Assembly: GCA_001600635.1 (NCBI GenBank)
Contig: BCKL01000028.1
Span: 1-64,000 of the forward strand
From: Leucosporidium creatinivorum
Lineage: Eukaryota; Basidiomycota; Microbotryomycetes; Leucosporidiales; Leucosporidiaceae
DNA: 64,000 nt
Direction: 5' to 3'
The translations under genes were made by a program, and so were the position numbers. Position 1 is the stretch's first letter, and every line of letters begins with the position of its first letter. Of the stretch, positions 1-11,899 are shown in pieces. The notes beneath the pieces are model-generated. The model worked only from the letters and a program-made list of their open reading frames with translations, was not told the DNA's origin and ran no database searches.

Positions 1-557
1 GGGGGTAGCAAGCGGGCGAATCGCTTCTTTGTACTTTGCTACAGCTTTTCCTGACCGCCCAACATCATCTGTCCACTCCAAGAAATCCTTTCGCCGAGGC
101 AGCTTTTCCTCTCGACGTTCTTCGACGTTCGGGGAGAGCTGCAGAGGAGTGTAGAGCTCGGCAGTTACTCAGACGGGTCAAAGAGCTTTTATCAATTCGG
201 TGACGAGCTTCAGAGCTCGATCTCACACTCTTAAAGTGCAGCTTGGCCTTCGCCGAGCCGGCGCCTCTCGCTTCTTTTGCCCTTTGAGGTGCAGCCTTCT
301 CGACTCTCGACCAGATGAGACGCTGGAGGCGCATTCGAGTGTAGTCCACTATCTTCGCGCGTCTACCTACATTGCTGGTGGTTCTTCACAAGTCGGTCGC
401 GCAATTTTCGGCTCAGTCGGTCGAACGCGAAGGCAGCTTGTTCCGTCTCACTTCGCCAGATAGCTCTCGTCGAGCATGTCAGCGCCCACAAAAGTTCCTT
501 GATAATTGCACTGGCAGTACAGCTACTCATCACCTCTCTCCCTCTTCCTCAACACAC
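1..557. other. Gene-free left edge
   Basis: This stretch lies downstream of the minus-strand zinc-cluster gene. Open frames on both strands are short, arginine/serine-rich and match no family I recognise. It probably holds the 3' untranslated region of the neighbour, or of a gene left of the window. Confidence 0.5.
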
Positions 558-1749
558 TCAGCTCCCCCATCCCTCCTCGCCCGACCCTCCTCTCGCTTGC
601 TGCCTCTGCACCCCTTCCACATACAACGTCGGATAGCGGAACGGCTGTCCCAATCTCCTCTGAATCTCTGTGAGAGGTCGATATGAGGCAGGGAGCGAGG
701 GGTCTTGCGTTTGAACGGGGTCGATCGGCATCGCCGAAGCCGAGGGATGGGCGGTTGGTGGAAGGGGTACGGGAGGAGGGGCCACCGGGCTGGTGGAGAG
801 ATGGTGGTGATGAGGTTGAGACTGTTCCCAGGACTGATGCTGAGGGTATTGGATGACGAGTGGTGAAGGGAGAGGAGCCGAGGTGGGAGGAGCTTGAGGC
901 TGCAACACCGAGGGGTAGGGATTGGAAGTGATGGGAGGGTGTTGAGTGGGTGGGGCGGGTTGCAGTGGGTAGAAGGGTGAAGTCGGAGTAGGGGGCTCCG
1001 AGTGTGGGTGAGGAGGAGCTGCTGCGAAGCCCTCCACTTGAGCTTCAAAGTATGCGAGTCGCGCTTCGAGTGAGCCGGACGCCGACTCGACGACGGGCAA
1101 GGCAGAGGTACTGGATGTCGGTGAGATAGTGGGAAGTTGCGAGATGCGAGTTTCGAGCCTGTGCATCCGAGCTTCGAGGGCGGTCATTCGTCTGCGAGGG
1201 GCGAAAAGGTCCTGTCAGCCGCCGAGCCCAACCGAACAGTCGCGTGAAAAGGCTTACGCGAGGATCTCGTCCTTGAATGTATCGCGGTGCTCTGGTTGAG
1301 AATTCGTGCACTCGAATGTGCACTCGGCTTGAGCTGCTCGACAGCGTCGACAAGCTGCCTGCTCGCCCGAAAATGAGCCGAGCTCGCACTTGATCTGAGG
1401 AAGAATCGACGATTGGATAAGCTCGCTGAGCTCGCTACCAGTAGGATCTACTCACCTTCAATTCCCTACACCGAGCGCAAGCATAGGGCGCCCTCGTCAA
1501 TTTGCCATTGCCGCTGGCGGCTTTGCGCTGTTCCCAACGACTCGGAGCTTCGGACGAGGCGGCTCCTGCAACAGGTTGAGCGCCTGGGATCCAACTGACT
1601 GGCTCGTGGGATGTAGCATAGCATTCTTGTAGCGAATGAGAATGCTGTGATGTTGGGAACGCGGTGTAAATATTGGAGTGGGCAAGCACTTGCTCCGGAG
1701 ATTGCTGGTCAACCGAGGGATGGACCAGGCCGCGGTAGGAGGGCTCCAT
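558..1749 (-). CDS. Zn2Cys6 (Gal4-type) transcription factor
   Basis: Three exons on the minus strand (1749-1456, 1394-1258, 1191-558) give about 354 residues. Splicing joins CARCRELK to IKCELG, and the cysteines then follow the C-x2-C-x6-C-x11-C-x2-C-x6-C pattern of the fungal Zn2Cys6 DNA-binding domain, centred near residues 92-125. Behind it, DEILARMTALEARMHRLETR is the usual coiled-coil dimerisation stretch. The rest is proline-rich low complexity. The family normally continues into a large fungal-specific middle homology region; I do not see one, because the frame closes at 558. Either the protein is a short form or more 3' exons exist that I could not place. The ATG at 1749 is the first in frame. 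It should be a nuclear transcription regulator, with unknown targets. Confidence 0.75.
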
Positions 1750-3477
1750 CAACGGAGGGTGCCAGATGGTGCAGGTTCGAGAGGTTGTAGGGAAGGAGAG
1801 AGCCGGGAGAAAGAGAGCAGGGAAGCCCCGCCTGTCCCCGCGCTCAACAACGTCAACTTGTATCGCCCAGCAGCCGCTCGCGCTCGGTCGGGCATAGCGA
1901 ACGAGATCGGCAGTTCAATTTCGAAGCTATGCGCCGGGAGTTGAGACAATTGAGTGCAGGCCCTCTCGCGTTGACGTCCTTGGATATCATCTTTGCTAGC
2001 ATGAGCTCGCAAGCGAGTCGTTAACTCGTTTCGCTCCTCCTCCGAACGACTCCTTTGCCCCGTACCTGCCTTCCCGCTGTCTTGCCGCGCTCTGGTGCGA
2101 AGTGCTAGTCGTGCATTTGATGTCAAGTAAGCTGTAAGTCCGGCTTCTAGATCCAGACCTTTGTGCTGCAGCCATAAGCAGATAGAGATTTCGCGCCGAG
2201 CCTCATCGCGTGAGCTTTCCCGCTCGGGAGCTCGACCCTGTTCCCAAGCAGGTCGCCTCTTCGGAAGGGAGGATAATGCGTCTTTCAACAGATCAAGTGC
2301 TCGTCTGGGGCAGAGCACTGTCGAGGAGACTCGGGCGATGTGAAAGCTCGGCGGAGATTCGCACCCTGCCTTCTTCGCCAAGACGTTCGCTTCCGACGCG
2401 CACTCAGCATTCTGTCAGCCTCGCGCGCATTTGTTGCATCGCGAACTGGAACCTGAACGCCTCGCCGAAGCGTCATCCCCCTCCCGAAGAGAAGGAGGGA
2501 GGGCTCCGAGTCGGCGGTGAGGAACGTCGGTTGACTCTCTCGGCCTGAGCAACGAGATCTACATCTCGGTGATTTGAAAGTCAGCTTGGAGCACAGCTCT
2601 GTCTTTTACACTTCTCCTCACCACCTCGATACGCCGTCCTTGACCCTTCTCCAGCGCCGAGACGAGCTCCGAAGCCAACGCCGAGGGTCAAGGAGTGAGA
2701 TTGAGCTTTCAGTAAGAGACGAGATCACATGCGGATAGCTGGAATGCTATGTAGGAGAGTATGGTGGCGTCTCTGTGATTCACGGAGATCGTACTGCAGT
2801 TTCAAAGGGACGAGAAGACAGGGAAAGGGGGACCGAGCACTCGAGCAAGCGCGTCTGCTTTGGAGCAGCTTCCGAGTCGTTCGCTGGACACAACTGGAAG
2901 CTAGCAAGTCGTTCGACCTTCCACTCTGTCTGTAGCTCATCCCATCCCCGGTTTTAGACTTCGACTTTACGACGCGGCGCCCTCCCCTTCTTTCTCTCCA
3001 CCTCCTCTTCGCTTCGACTCGCTTTCGCACCTCGACGGAAGACACAGCAGGGCGTCTCTGTTAGTGTGAATCCTGGTCAACCTACAGTCTTCAGGCTACA
3101 CGGCTATAGCTGCATCAACCGATTCGCATCGAAACGGCCACCGATTCTCGCTCCACCCTCGAGCAGCTGTTTTTCCTCGAGTCCGAGTTGCTTGGAGGAA
3201 GACGAGCATCGGATTGTACATAGGACTACCGATCAAACCCCTCGGGGGTACACGTGAGTCGTCTCGCTGAGCTTGGCAGCTCAAACCAGCGGCGGAAGGA
3301 GGACGCAAAGCCTTGTAGCTGTGGACTGAGGCCAAGATCGAGCAAGCCTGCTGCAGAGCAGCGATGTGCTTGTAACAGTGTCAGGCTTCCACGTCTTGCC
3401 CGGTCACAAGCTCATCTCGATTCGGCAATATGAGGCGAGCTCGAGCGAGGGCTGACCTTGGGTTCGTCCTGCAGAAG
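1750..3477. promoter_or_regulatory. Divergent intergenic region, zinc-cluster gene / histidine kinase
   Basis: About 1.7 kb separate two divergently transcribed genes, so the stretch must hold both promoters and 5' leaders. Just before the kinase ATG, a GCTGAC branch site followed by an acceptor ending CTGCAG (about 3450-3474) suggests a 5'UTR intron. No protein family, tRNA or repeat was recognised. The longest frame here (minus strand, about 1749-2381) has no family features. Confidence 0.5.
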
Positions 3478-6400
3478 ATGGACCGTCCAGCTCGGCCAAG
3501 GCCGCCGTCACGCTCAGCTACAACAGGCTCGCACTCTCCCTCTTCGATGATGTCTCCCTCCGAGGCGCTCGCTCGACGCGCGACGCTGCCCAGCAATACC
3601 GGCCTGGGTCTCGATGAAGCGCCAACGGAGGCCAGGAGACCCTACATGGCGACAGGGAATGAGCGAGTGTTTCCATTACGAAGCGTTGGTAGGTCCCGCC
3701 TTAATAGCCTCGCCGTCGTAATCCGCGAGCTGACCCCCCGCTCGCAGTTCATTCTCGCCCCTCCTTCGCTCGGAGGAATACCTCGACCGTCGCTGCAGCT
3801 CCTTCACATTCACCAGAACGACCAAGCAACCCTCCACGAGCGACCACTTCGCCTAAATCCCCGGCCAGCGCGTTCCGGCCCCGAACGAGTACTCTCGGCG
3901 GAGCCGCTCGTCGATCACCGCTTCACCCGAGCCCGGGTCTACACGGCACACCCTTCGAGTGGTTCCCTCCAGCGGGCGACCTTCGCTCTCCGGAACAGGC
4001 GGGCATGCCCTGGGCCACACCTGACGAGAGCGTTGAGTCGCCGGAGCCTCAGCGTCCTCCGCCGCCGAGACGAACCTCGAGTCGCGTCATCACCTCGGCA
4101 GGCGCGTACTGGATCAGTCGAGGAGAGCCGAGTCTCGAGGAGGAGTCGATGCACCAGAGTGGAGCCGTGCAGAGCTCTGTCTGCCTGCTCGCGCTCGCCG
4201 AGGACGACGAGGGCAAGTTCATCGTACAACAAGCTAGCGAGGTACGTTACATGCCTCACTTCTCTCTTGTGGCCCTGTTTTTGGAGCTCGAACTGACCCT
4301 CTCATCGACCTCTAGAGCTGCTCCGCGATTCTCGGCCTCTCCCCCTCCGCCCTCTTCGCCGCACCCTCGTTCACCACCATCCTCACACCCGAATCGACCG
4401 ATCTCTTCCTCGATGCTGTCGACGCCCTCGACGATAACGACGCCGCGACGCAAAGCGGCGAGGAAGACGAGTCTATCACTGAGGACGATGACTCGGGCAA
4501 GCCGACCAAGACGCTTCCACCACCAGAGCACTTTGTCATCGCTCTAGCAGGAGAAGCACACCAGCAAGAGCGGTTCTACGCCTCGCTCCATCGACCAGAT
4601 CCTCGAGGCGAAGGAAACCGGCTCCTCATTGAGATCGAACCCGAGAACGACACTCGCTTCCCCTTAACAACACCTCGGCGACTCTCGACACCGCCGCCAA
4701 CATCACCAACACGCCCCGGAATCGAACCAGTCGACAAGAAGCCTAACTCGATGGAGGAGGACATCCTACGGAACACCGTTTCGCTCATGAAGCCGCTGAA
4801 GGCCATCGCCAAGCGACGGTCGAAGCGGACGCCCGAGATCAACATGGTCCAGCTCGTCTACCAGATCGAGGAGCAGCTCCGGAAGGCCAACACGCTCGAG
4901 CTCTTCCTGCGAGTCGCCGCCAGCGTGATGCGACAAGTCACCGGCTTCGACAGTGCGATGGTCCTGCAATTCGACGAGGATTGGAACGCTCGCGTCGTCG
5001 CCGAGGACGCCAACCAAGACGACCCTTCCCTCCCATCGTACTCTGGTCTCACCTTCCCCGCCGCTTCTGTCCCATCGACCTCTTTCGCCCGCACCAAGGT
5101 CTCGCTCATCTACGATTGCGATGCGCCCTTCTCCCAGATGTGCTCTCGGTCGGAAGAGGAGGCTGAGCATGCGGTCGACTTGACGAGGTGTCCTGGACGT
5201 GCCCCGAGATCTGACCGGCTCTCGTGAGTCCCTTGCGCGATCTCTTTCCCTTCGCTTCGCTCTGCTGACGCTCGGATCTCATTCGCAGTGAGCTGCAGGG
5301 CTTCGGCGTACAAGCGACCATGTCACTCAGCCTCTCATGCTTCTCCAAGCTGTGGGGCGTCGTCACTTGCTCCTCGGCTCAACCGCATCGCGTATCGGTC
5401 CCCATTCGCAACCTCTGCACCTACCTCGCCGAGTCGCTCAGTCGGACCATCGAACGACTCTCCCTCGAGCGACGTCTTCAAGCGAGGAACATCATCAACC
5501 ACAGCGCCACTTCGGACGCTCCCGTTGGGCACATCATCGCCGAGTCGCAAGAACTGCTCAAGCTCTTCGAGGCGGACTGGGGATGCCTTTCGTGAGCTGG
5601 GGTCTTGCTCAAGGCCCTACTCGAGCTTACTTCTCACTCTCCTACAGCGTCGGCGGGGAGGCCAAGCTGCTCGGCGAGGTCGGCACTGCTTCCGAGTTGC
5701 TCTGCGTGCTTGAGTATCTTCGCGAGAAGCGCTTTTGGTGCGTTGTCATCTCTTGTACTTTCGTCGCGCGTGCTGACTCAGCTGCACCCACAGCGACATC
5801 CAAATGGCCGACGACATCGCCTCGAGCTTTCCCGACTGCATCCCGCCCGACCCAGCTGGCTTCAAGCAGATTACTGGTATCCTCGTCGTCCCGTGCGTGC
5901 CGTCTCTACTCTATCGACGTACAGAGAACTCTTCTAACCTCGCTCTCCCGCTCGCAGGCTCTCGCCTCAGGGCGCCGACTTCATCTACTTTGCTCGCCGA
6001 GGCGCTCCACACGAGATCAACTGGGTCGCCCGCAACCCCGGAAAGCCTGGCATCAGCGTTTGGACCCAACGGTTGGCCAGCAAGTCGACACCGTGGAGCG
6101 ATGAGACGTTCGATACGGCGCAGATCCTCTCGACCATCTACGGACGTTTTATCTCGGTTTGGAGGGAGAAGGAGACCTATGTGCAGGCCAACTCGGTCAC
6201 CAGTCTACTTCTTGCTAATGCTGTGAGCTCCCTTCTCGACTCGAAAGCTCCGCCCGGTCGCTGACTCCCTTTCTCGTCTCGCAGTCCCACGAAGGTTCGC
6301 TTTCGCTCCGCGCTGATTGCCGGGCTGTAGCTGACATCTATTAACGTATAGTGAGAACTCCACTTTTTCATATTTGTTCATTTCTCGAGCTCGCCATGGC

Positions 6401-8502
6401 CGAGGACAATCAGGAAGGACCGGTCAACGAGCATCTGCAACGCACGCACGACGCATCGAAGGCGCTTACCCACGTTATCAACGATCTGCTGGTGAGTAGA
6501 GTGTTCTCTTCCGCTCGACCGACACCGTAGCTCATCCCCTCATCATCCGCAGGACCTCACGGCCTACGAGTCGGGGACCGCCGGCGACCTGTTCGTGACG
6601 GAGGGCTTCAACCTACGCTCGACTATCGAGGATGCCATCAGCATCCAAAAAGCCGAGGCAGAGCGGCGAGGATTGAAGATGGAGATCATCGAGGAACCGC
6701 AAGGGTGAGCACCACCAGCGAGGCGCCGAGAGGCTCGAACTGACTTTCTTGTCTGCACAGAACGCCTTCCGTCCTCCTGGGCGACCGCGCCAAGCTTCGA
6801 CAGATCATCGGTACCATCGTTGGGAACGCCGTCAAGTACACCGAGACGGGAGCCATCTCGATCACGTTCGGCGAGATTGACGACGACGAGAGCGAGGACG
6901 CGATCAAGGAGATCGAGCCTACTACTGCGGTCGCGAGGAAGGACAGTCTGCGAATTTGTATCAGCATGTACGTCGTTCGGCAATCTCGTTGCCCCCCTCA
7001 AAAGCTGACCCCACCCCTTCTCAGCGAGGACACCGGTCGAGGAATGGAAGAAACTCAACTCGACGCCCTCTTCTCAGCTCTTCATCACGTCCGCAAGAAC
7101 GATGGTCAGCCAGAACAGTCTTCGATCGGACTCGGACTCGCTGCGACGGCTCGTATCCTCGAGAAGCTCGACGGCCAGCTCCGAGTAAGCTTCGATTGTA
7201 CCCTTGCTCGTCGAGCCCAAGGCTCACTTTGCTCCTCTACAGGTTGACTCCGAGGTCGGCAAGGGCTCTCGCTTCCAACTCATCATTCCGTTCGGCCTTC
7301 CCGACCCCGACTTACCGCCAAATCGACCTCCTACCCTTACGCGCAGAGCAAGCTCCTCTGGCAGCCAGGAGAGCCTGCACAGCCGCGACAGCGCCAGCCG
7401 CAAGTCGGAGATCGACAGCCTCATCTCGGCCATTTCGTCGGCCAAGCTGGATGCTCAGCGGGCGGCAGAGAAGCGCAAGGGCTCTCGGCGACCTCGGTCC
7501 TTCGTCATTGGCGAGGACATTCGGCAGGCTTTATCGCCCAAGTCTTCCCAGCAAGAGCTGGCATCGCTTTCGGCCATCACCATTCGCGGCGACACAGACT
7601 CAAGCAGCGCCCTCTCCGTCCCCATTTCCTCCTCGGCTCCTCCACCTACGCTTCCTCCACTACCTCGCTCGTATCCATCCACAACGTCTCACCCGCCGAC
7701 TGTCGAGAAGGAGACGAAGCCGTCACTCAGGATACTGGTCGTCGAGGTGCGCACTAGCGCGTTGTGAGATCTGCGACGACCGAGCTGACCTTCCCTCGCT
7801 CACAGGACGAGAAGATCAACGCTACACTCCTCGAGCGACGGCTGACGAAGGACTCGCACCGCGTTACTGTCGTTCAGCATGGAGGCATGGCCATTCGAGC
7901 GATCGAGGAGGACCCTCAGTTCGACCTCGTGCTCATGGACCTCAAGTGAGTCGTCGTCGAGCGCTCCAACTTCCCGAGCTGACCCTGCTCTCTCCTCAGC
8001 ATGCCCATCTGCGACGGCTGGCTCGCTTCTCAGACGATTCGCAAGTCTGAGCCGACCTACCGCTTCCCGCCAGGAGTCGCTCGGCCGGCCACACATTTGC
8101 AGAACGGCCGAGTCCCCATCCTCTGCTGCACGGCGAATGCGCGCGAGCGGGAGAGAGATCGTCTTATCGAGTGTGGCATCGGTGAGTACTGCCTGCAGAC
8201 GACTCGAAGACTTCAGCTAACCTTCCCCTCTGCAGATGGCTGGTGTCTCAAACCGATTCGCTTCAACCGCCTCGCCGAGCTCATCGCCGGAGCCACTGAT
8301 CCTGAGCAACGGCGGAAGGACTTGTACCGGTACGTCGGCAGTCGCCGTTTTTGGAGGTCCTAGTCTCCCCAGGCTCTCTCTGATGCAGCTTGCTTTTCTC
8401 TCGAACAGACCCGGCGAGTGGGAGCAAGGCGGATGGTTCATCAGCGCTTCGGCGACTCGACGCCAAGTCTGTGAAGCGGGTCAGGCCACGCCTCGAGGGT
8501 GA
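3478..8502 (+). CDS. Phytochrome-like hybrid histidine kinase, bilin pocket degenerate
   Basis: About 17 exons encode roughly 1,350 residues. Domain order: disordered N-terminus (1-200), PAS (about 205-330, SCSAILGLS), GAF (about 385-600, GFDSAMVLQFDEDW and QATMSLSLS), PHY (about 620-780), HisKA with SHEVRTPL (phospho-His near 790), HATPase with NAVKYT, DTGRGM and GLGLA boxes, and a C-terminal receiver (about 1175-1310) with VVEDE, phospho-acceptor Asp in MDLNMP, a Thr in CCTA and Lys in LKPI. Kinase and receiver look intact. The sensor does not: no cysteine precedes the PAS core, the DIP motif reads ASVP, the SPIH histidine is absent, and CHH reads CSS. In the family these residues hold the bilin. 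I infer a cytosolic phosphorelay kinase that senses something other than light, or acts constitutively. The ATG at 3478 follows a probable 5'UTR intron. Confidence 0.88.
6285..6294 (+). other. 10-nt microexon carrying the phospho-histidine codon
   Basis: The exon TCCCACGAAG lies between an acceptor (CTCGCAG) and a donor (GTTCGC). It supplies Ser, the phospho-acceptor His and Glu of the H box; the next exon starts at 6352 and completes SHEVRTPL. Frame continuity and the invariant family motif support it. Confidence 0.85.
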
Positions 8503-9489
8503 TAGAAGGGTGGTTCCGTTGATGGAGAGCTCAGCCAGCGCAGGCGCAGGCGGGATGCATCCCAGGGGCGAGGCGAGGGAAGGGAGAGCATGGTGCTCGG
8601 CGCAGCATCGAAGCTTTACACACATATACACGTTCAGCATACTAAAGGGCACTACATCTCCTTGTTGTATTGACATTTTGGGCTCATGGTGATCAAGCGG
8701 TCGGTTCGACGAAAGAGCCGAGAAGAGTGCTCGGCGAAGACGAGTGCGAACCTTCGCGCTGCATTGCAGCTGGAACGCCAAGGAAACAGGGGAGGAAGAG
8801 ATTTCATAATACTAGACTACCGAAGCAGTAGTCTGCAACAGTGAAGTCCCCTCCCGAGCATCTGCGAGCTGGACGATCTCGACGCCCTCCAGCCAACTCC
8901 GGCTTGGCTCCCTCCTCATCTTTGCTCCTTCTTCTCGCCGCTCGTCGTTCAGTCACCTGAAGCTCAGAGCATCAAGAACCCACATCTTCTCGTTTGAGCA
9001 CCTGCACCTCTGCCGACCGCCTGAGCAGCATCACAACTCGCTCGCAACTCGAGCTCAGGAGCAGTCAGCAGGACATCGCGAGCAGCGCCGAACCGCTGTA
9101 GTAATCTACCACAAGTGCGTTGGTCTGGACTTGCATCTGCTGGCTAGAAAGGCTGCAGTCAGAGGAGAGCGCTGCAGATGGAAGCCGGAGAGGTGGGGCT
9201 CGCTGTTCACGCAGGAGGGAAGGGAGCAGGGTGAGGGCTGTGGAGGCTTTGTATGCTTCAGGCTACTCTGCTGCAGACCCTGCAGTGCTGCGAAGGAGCA
9301 ACGGCTACACCCAGCTCGCTGCTCGAGGACGGCAACTCGCTGAGGCGTGTCAGCCTCAGCTTTCGAGGAGGCGGCTGCCGACAGCAGACAGTACTGGGAA
9401 GCATTCAGCAACCGTGCTCAGCCGACTCAGAACCACGAAGCTGACCTATAACTCGTTCTCAGCAGCCACCCCCATCTCGTTGATCCCTC
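8503..9489. promoter_or_regulatory. Intergenic region and CAB5 leader
   Basis: The region holds the kinase 3' end and the promoter of the dephospho-CoA kinase gene. A pyrimidine-rich stretch (about 8880-8960) resembles a fungal transcription start region. A GCTGACC branch site and a TTCTCAG acceptor at about 9440-9463, just before the ATG, suggest a 5'UTR intron. No further gene is visible. Confidence 0.5.
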
Positions 9490-10589
9490 ATGCTCGGTAA
9501 GGGCGTGCCATGAGCTCTCCGCCGGGACACCTTGCTCACAAGCTCTCCATCACAGTCGTCGGCCTAACAGGCGGTATCGCCTCCGGTGCGCTCACTTACA
9601 GCGTCTGCTACCCCTTCCTTCTCGAACCTCTCGCTAACCTCGGCGCTTCGCAGGCAAATCCACCGTCTCCTCTCTCCTCAAATCACAAAATATCCCTCTA
9701 GTCGACCTCGACATCCTCGCCCGGCAAGCAGTCGCTCCCAACTCCTACGCCCTCTCGGCCCTGGTCTCGCACTTCGGCGACGAGATCCTCCATCCCTCGG
9801 GCGAGTTGAATCGCGAGAAGCTGGGGAGCATCATCTTCAGAAACGAGAAGGAGCGGAGAGTCCTTAACTCGATTGTACACCCGGCGGTGAGGAGGTTGTT
9901 GGCGTGGGAGTTGGTCAAGTGCTGGTTTCGAGGCGAGAAGGTCGCGGTGGTGGATGCGCCGCTGTTGATTGAGGCAGGGCTGTGGAAAATGTGTGGAGCT
10001 ATCATTGTGGTGTATTGGTGAGTCTGATGTCTCCTCGAGCTAGCTGGATCGACTCTAACCGTCCTTCGTCCTCATCCCCTCCCGCTCTCGGCTGCTTTTC
10101 CTCATCCTTCGCCTTCGCCTTCCCCTCACTCTCACATCACCAACACCCTTCGATTACTGCTCCGCACCTCCTTCCCAACCTCATCTCATACCTCCCAGCT
10201 CCGAGACGCTGCAACTCCAACGCCTCCAAACTCGCAACTCGCTCTCAGTCGCCGACGCTCGCGCCCGCCTCTCCTCCCAAGCTCCCCTCTCGTCCAAACT
10301 CGTCTACGCCGACTACGTCGTGGACAACTCTGGACCCAAAGCCGACCTCGACGCGCAGGTCTACCGGGTCATCGCCAAGCTGCAGGAGAAGGCTGGATGG
10401 AGTTGGTGGGTCAGCTGGTTGCTGCCGCCTGTTGGAATTTTGAGGGGCGTGCTGAGGGTCGGATGGAGGTTGTGGGTGCAGGGTGTTGGGAAGGAGAGAA
10501 GGGCGAGGCATGGAACCAGAGGAGAGAAGAAGGCGGAGGAGATTGAGATGAAGGACAGGCGGGGGAGGAACGGCTCGGGAAGGTTGTAA
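9490..10589 (+). CDS. CAB5: Dephospho-CoA kinase
   Basis: This enzyme phosphorylates dephospho-CoA at the ribose 3'-OH, the last step of coenzyme A synthesis. Four exons (9490-9496, 9556-9585, 9654-10017, 10199-10589) give about 263 residues. I chose the start at 9490 because a 7-nt first exon spliced at 9556 yields MLVVGLTGGIASGKST, the canonical family start with the Walker A loop; an ATG at 9510 would give a longer, atypical N-terminus. DLDILARQAV, VDAPLLIEAGL, the YCSETLQLQRL strand and YADYVVDNSG all fit the family. The C-terminus adds a hydrophobic Trp/Leu-rich stretch (about residues 202-227) followed by a basic tail, which suggests membrane association; the yeast enzyme is linked to mitochondria. 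The third intron is long, about 180 nt. Confidence 0.92.
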
Positions 10590-11899
10590 ATGGCTTAGGA
10601 GGTGCTTAGGAGGTGTGTATTCGCTGCTGTAAGTCTTATGTCGAACTCCCATCGAACAGCAGTTCCAGGCCACTTGCCTCTCAAGTCTGGCGGCGGTGGC
10701 TCGGCGCCGCCTCCTCCGCTCCCCTCCTTCTTCGCGCTGCGCCAGCTCGACTCGTGGCAGCTACGATCAGCTGTCGCAAGAGCGTATTGGACTCGTAGAG
10801 CCCTGGGGCGCCAGTCCTTGCCCTTGATCCTCCTCGTCGACTTCTGCCGCCGTCCCTGCCTGCTCCTCCGCCGGTCGCCGAGTCCGGGAGGGAGAGATCT
10901 CCCTGCAGGATCAACGGAGATCGTCCACAGAACATCCAACCTGCTCATCTACCCGATTTCCTGCTCGCTTCGACTTGAACCGCCCCATGAAACAGTCGCG
11001 CTCCCGCTTTCGGCGTTGGCTGGCAGCGGGCTATCTTGCTGACTTGTGCGATGGCCACCGGCAATCCTGATCGGCTGAATGTACAGCTCGGAGCCGCGAG
11101 AATCGGTACCGGGTGAAAGGTGGCTCTGCAGACAGGTAGAGCTCCCATCTGGCGCCGAGGGAGGAGGCTGGTTGCTAGTCGGGGATAGTCCTTCCTTCGC
11201 CCAGCAGCTCGCATCAGCTCAGACGACTTGGCACCCCTGAAAGAGAGCGAGAGCTTTTCATACATCTTGTAGCGCCACACGAGCAAGCGTGGGAGATGAA
11301 GGAAAGAGCGGCCGAGGGACCAGCCCTTTCCAGCTCGAAGTCGAGACCGAATTGTGCCAATTCCGAGCGATCCGCCTTACGGACTAAGCCGGCGGGTCTA
11401 ATGCGATACTCAGATCGAATTCAAGGCTTGACTTTGCCTCGAGCTGGGGTCCTCGCATTGGCCTTCGGCGATGAGCAATTGTCGCGCTCTTGCAAAGCGA
11501 ATGACAGCTGGCGGGGGAGGCGAGATTCGCAGAAATACTCAGCTCCTCACCATTCATCTTCTACCCTCCCAAAGCTGCTCCCAAGTGAGGATCTTGAACA
11601 GAAGCCCAGCAATGGCGGTGCCTTCGCCGAGATTGGGAACTCAGTCAAAGCTTCCAACCATGTGAGAGCCAGGGTCAGTCTTCCCGAACTGAGGCCTCAA
11701 CTTCGGATCTTACATCCAATCGTGGGGGGTTGAACCCTTCGAGGGCGATTTGGAGGCCACCTCTCGACGAACCCCTCGCAGCTCTTGCCCGCCTCTTTCT
11801 CTTCCTCCCCTCACCCTCGTCTCTCGCCTGTGGTTCTACAGCTCGCCTTATCCGCCGCCCGGGAAGCAGAGCGTGTGCTGCACCTGACTCGGCATCACC
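10590..11899. other. Gene-free stretch between CAB5 and a membrane protein gene
   Basis: About 1.3 kb without a recognisable coding exon on either strand. It contains the CAB5 3' end and the upstream region of the next gene. Frames here are short and lack family motifs. I see no tRNA boxes, repeats or mobile element. An unrecognised non-coding transcript cannot be excluded. Confidence 0.45.

Noticed and set aside
1749-2381. A 210-codon minus-strand frame just upstream of the zinc-cluster gene
   Set aside because: It has no motif, ends next to the zinc-cluster ATG in another frame, and shows no splice path into that gene. It is more likely leader or promoter DNA.
9510-9585. ATG at 9510 as the start of dephospho-CoA kinase
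   Set aside because: It gives an atypical MSSPPGHLAHKL leader. Splicing the 7-nt exon at 9490-9496 to 9556 gives the canonical MLVVGLTGG start.
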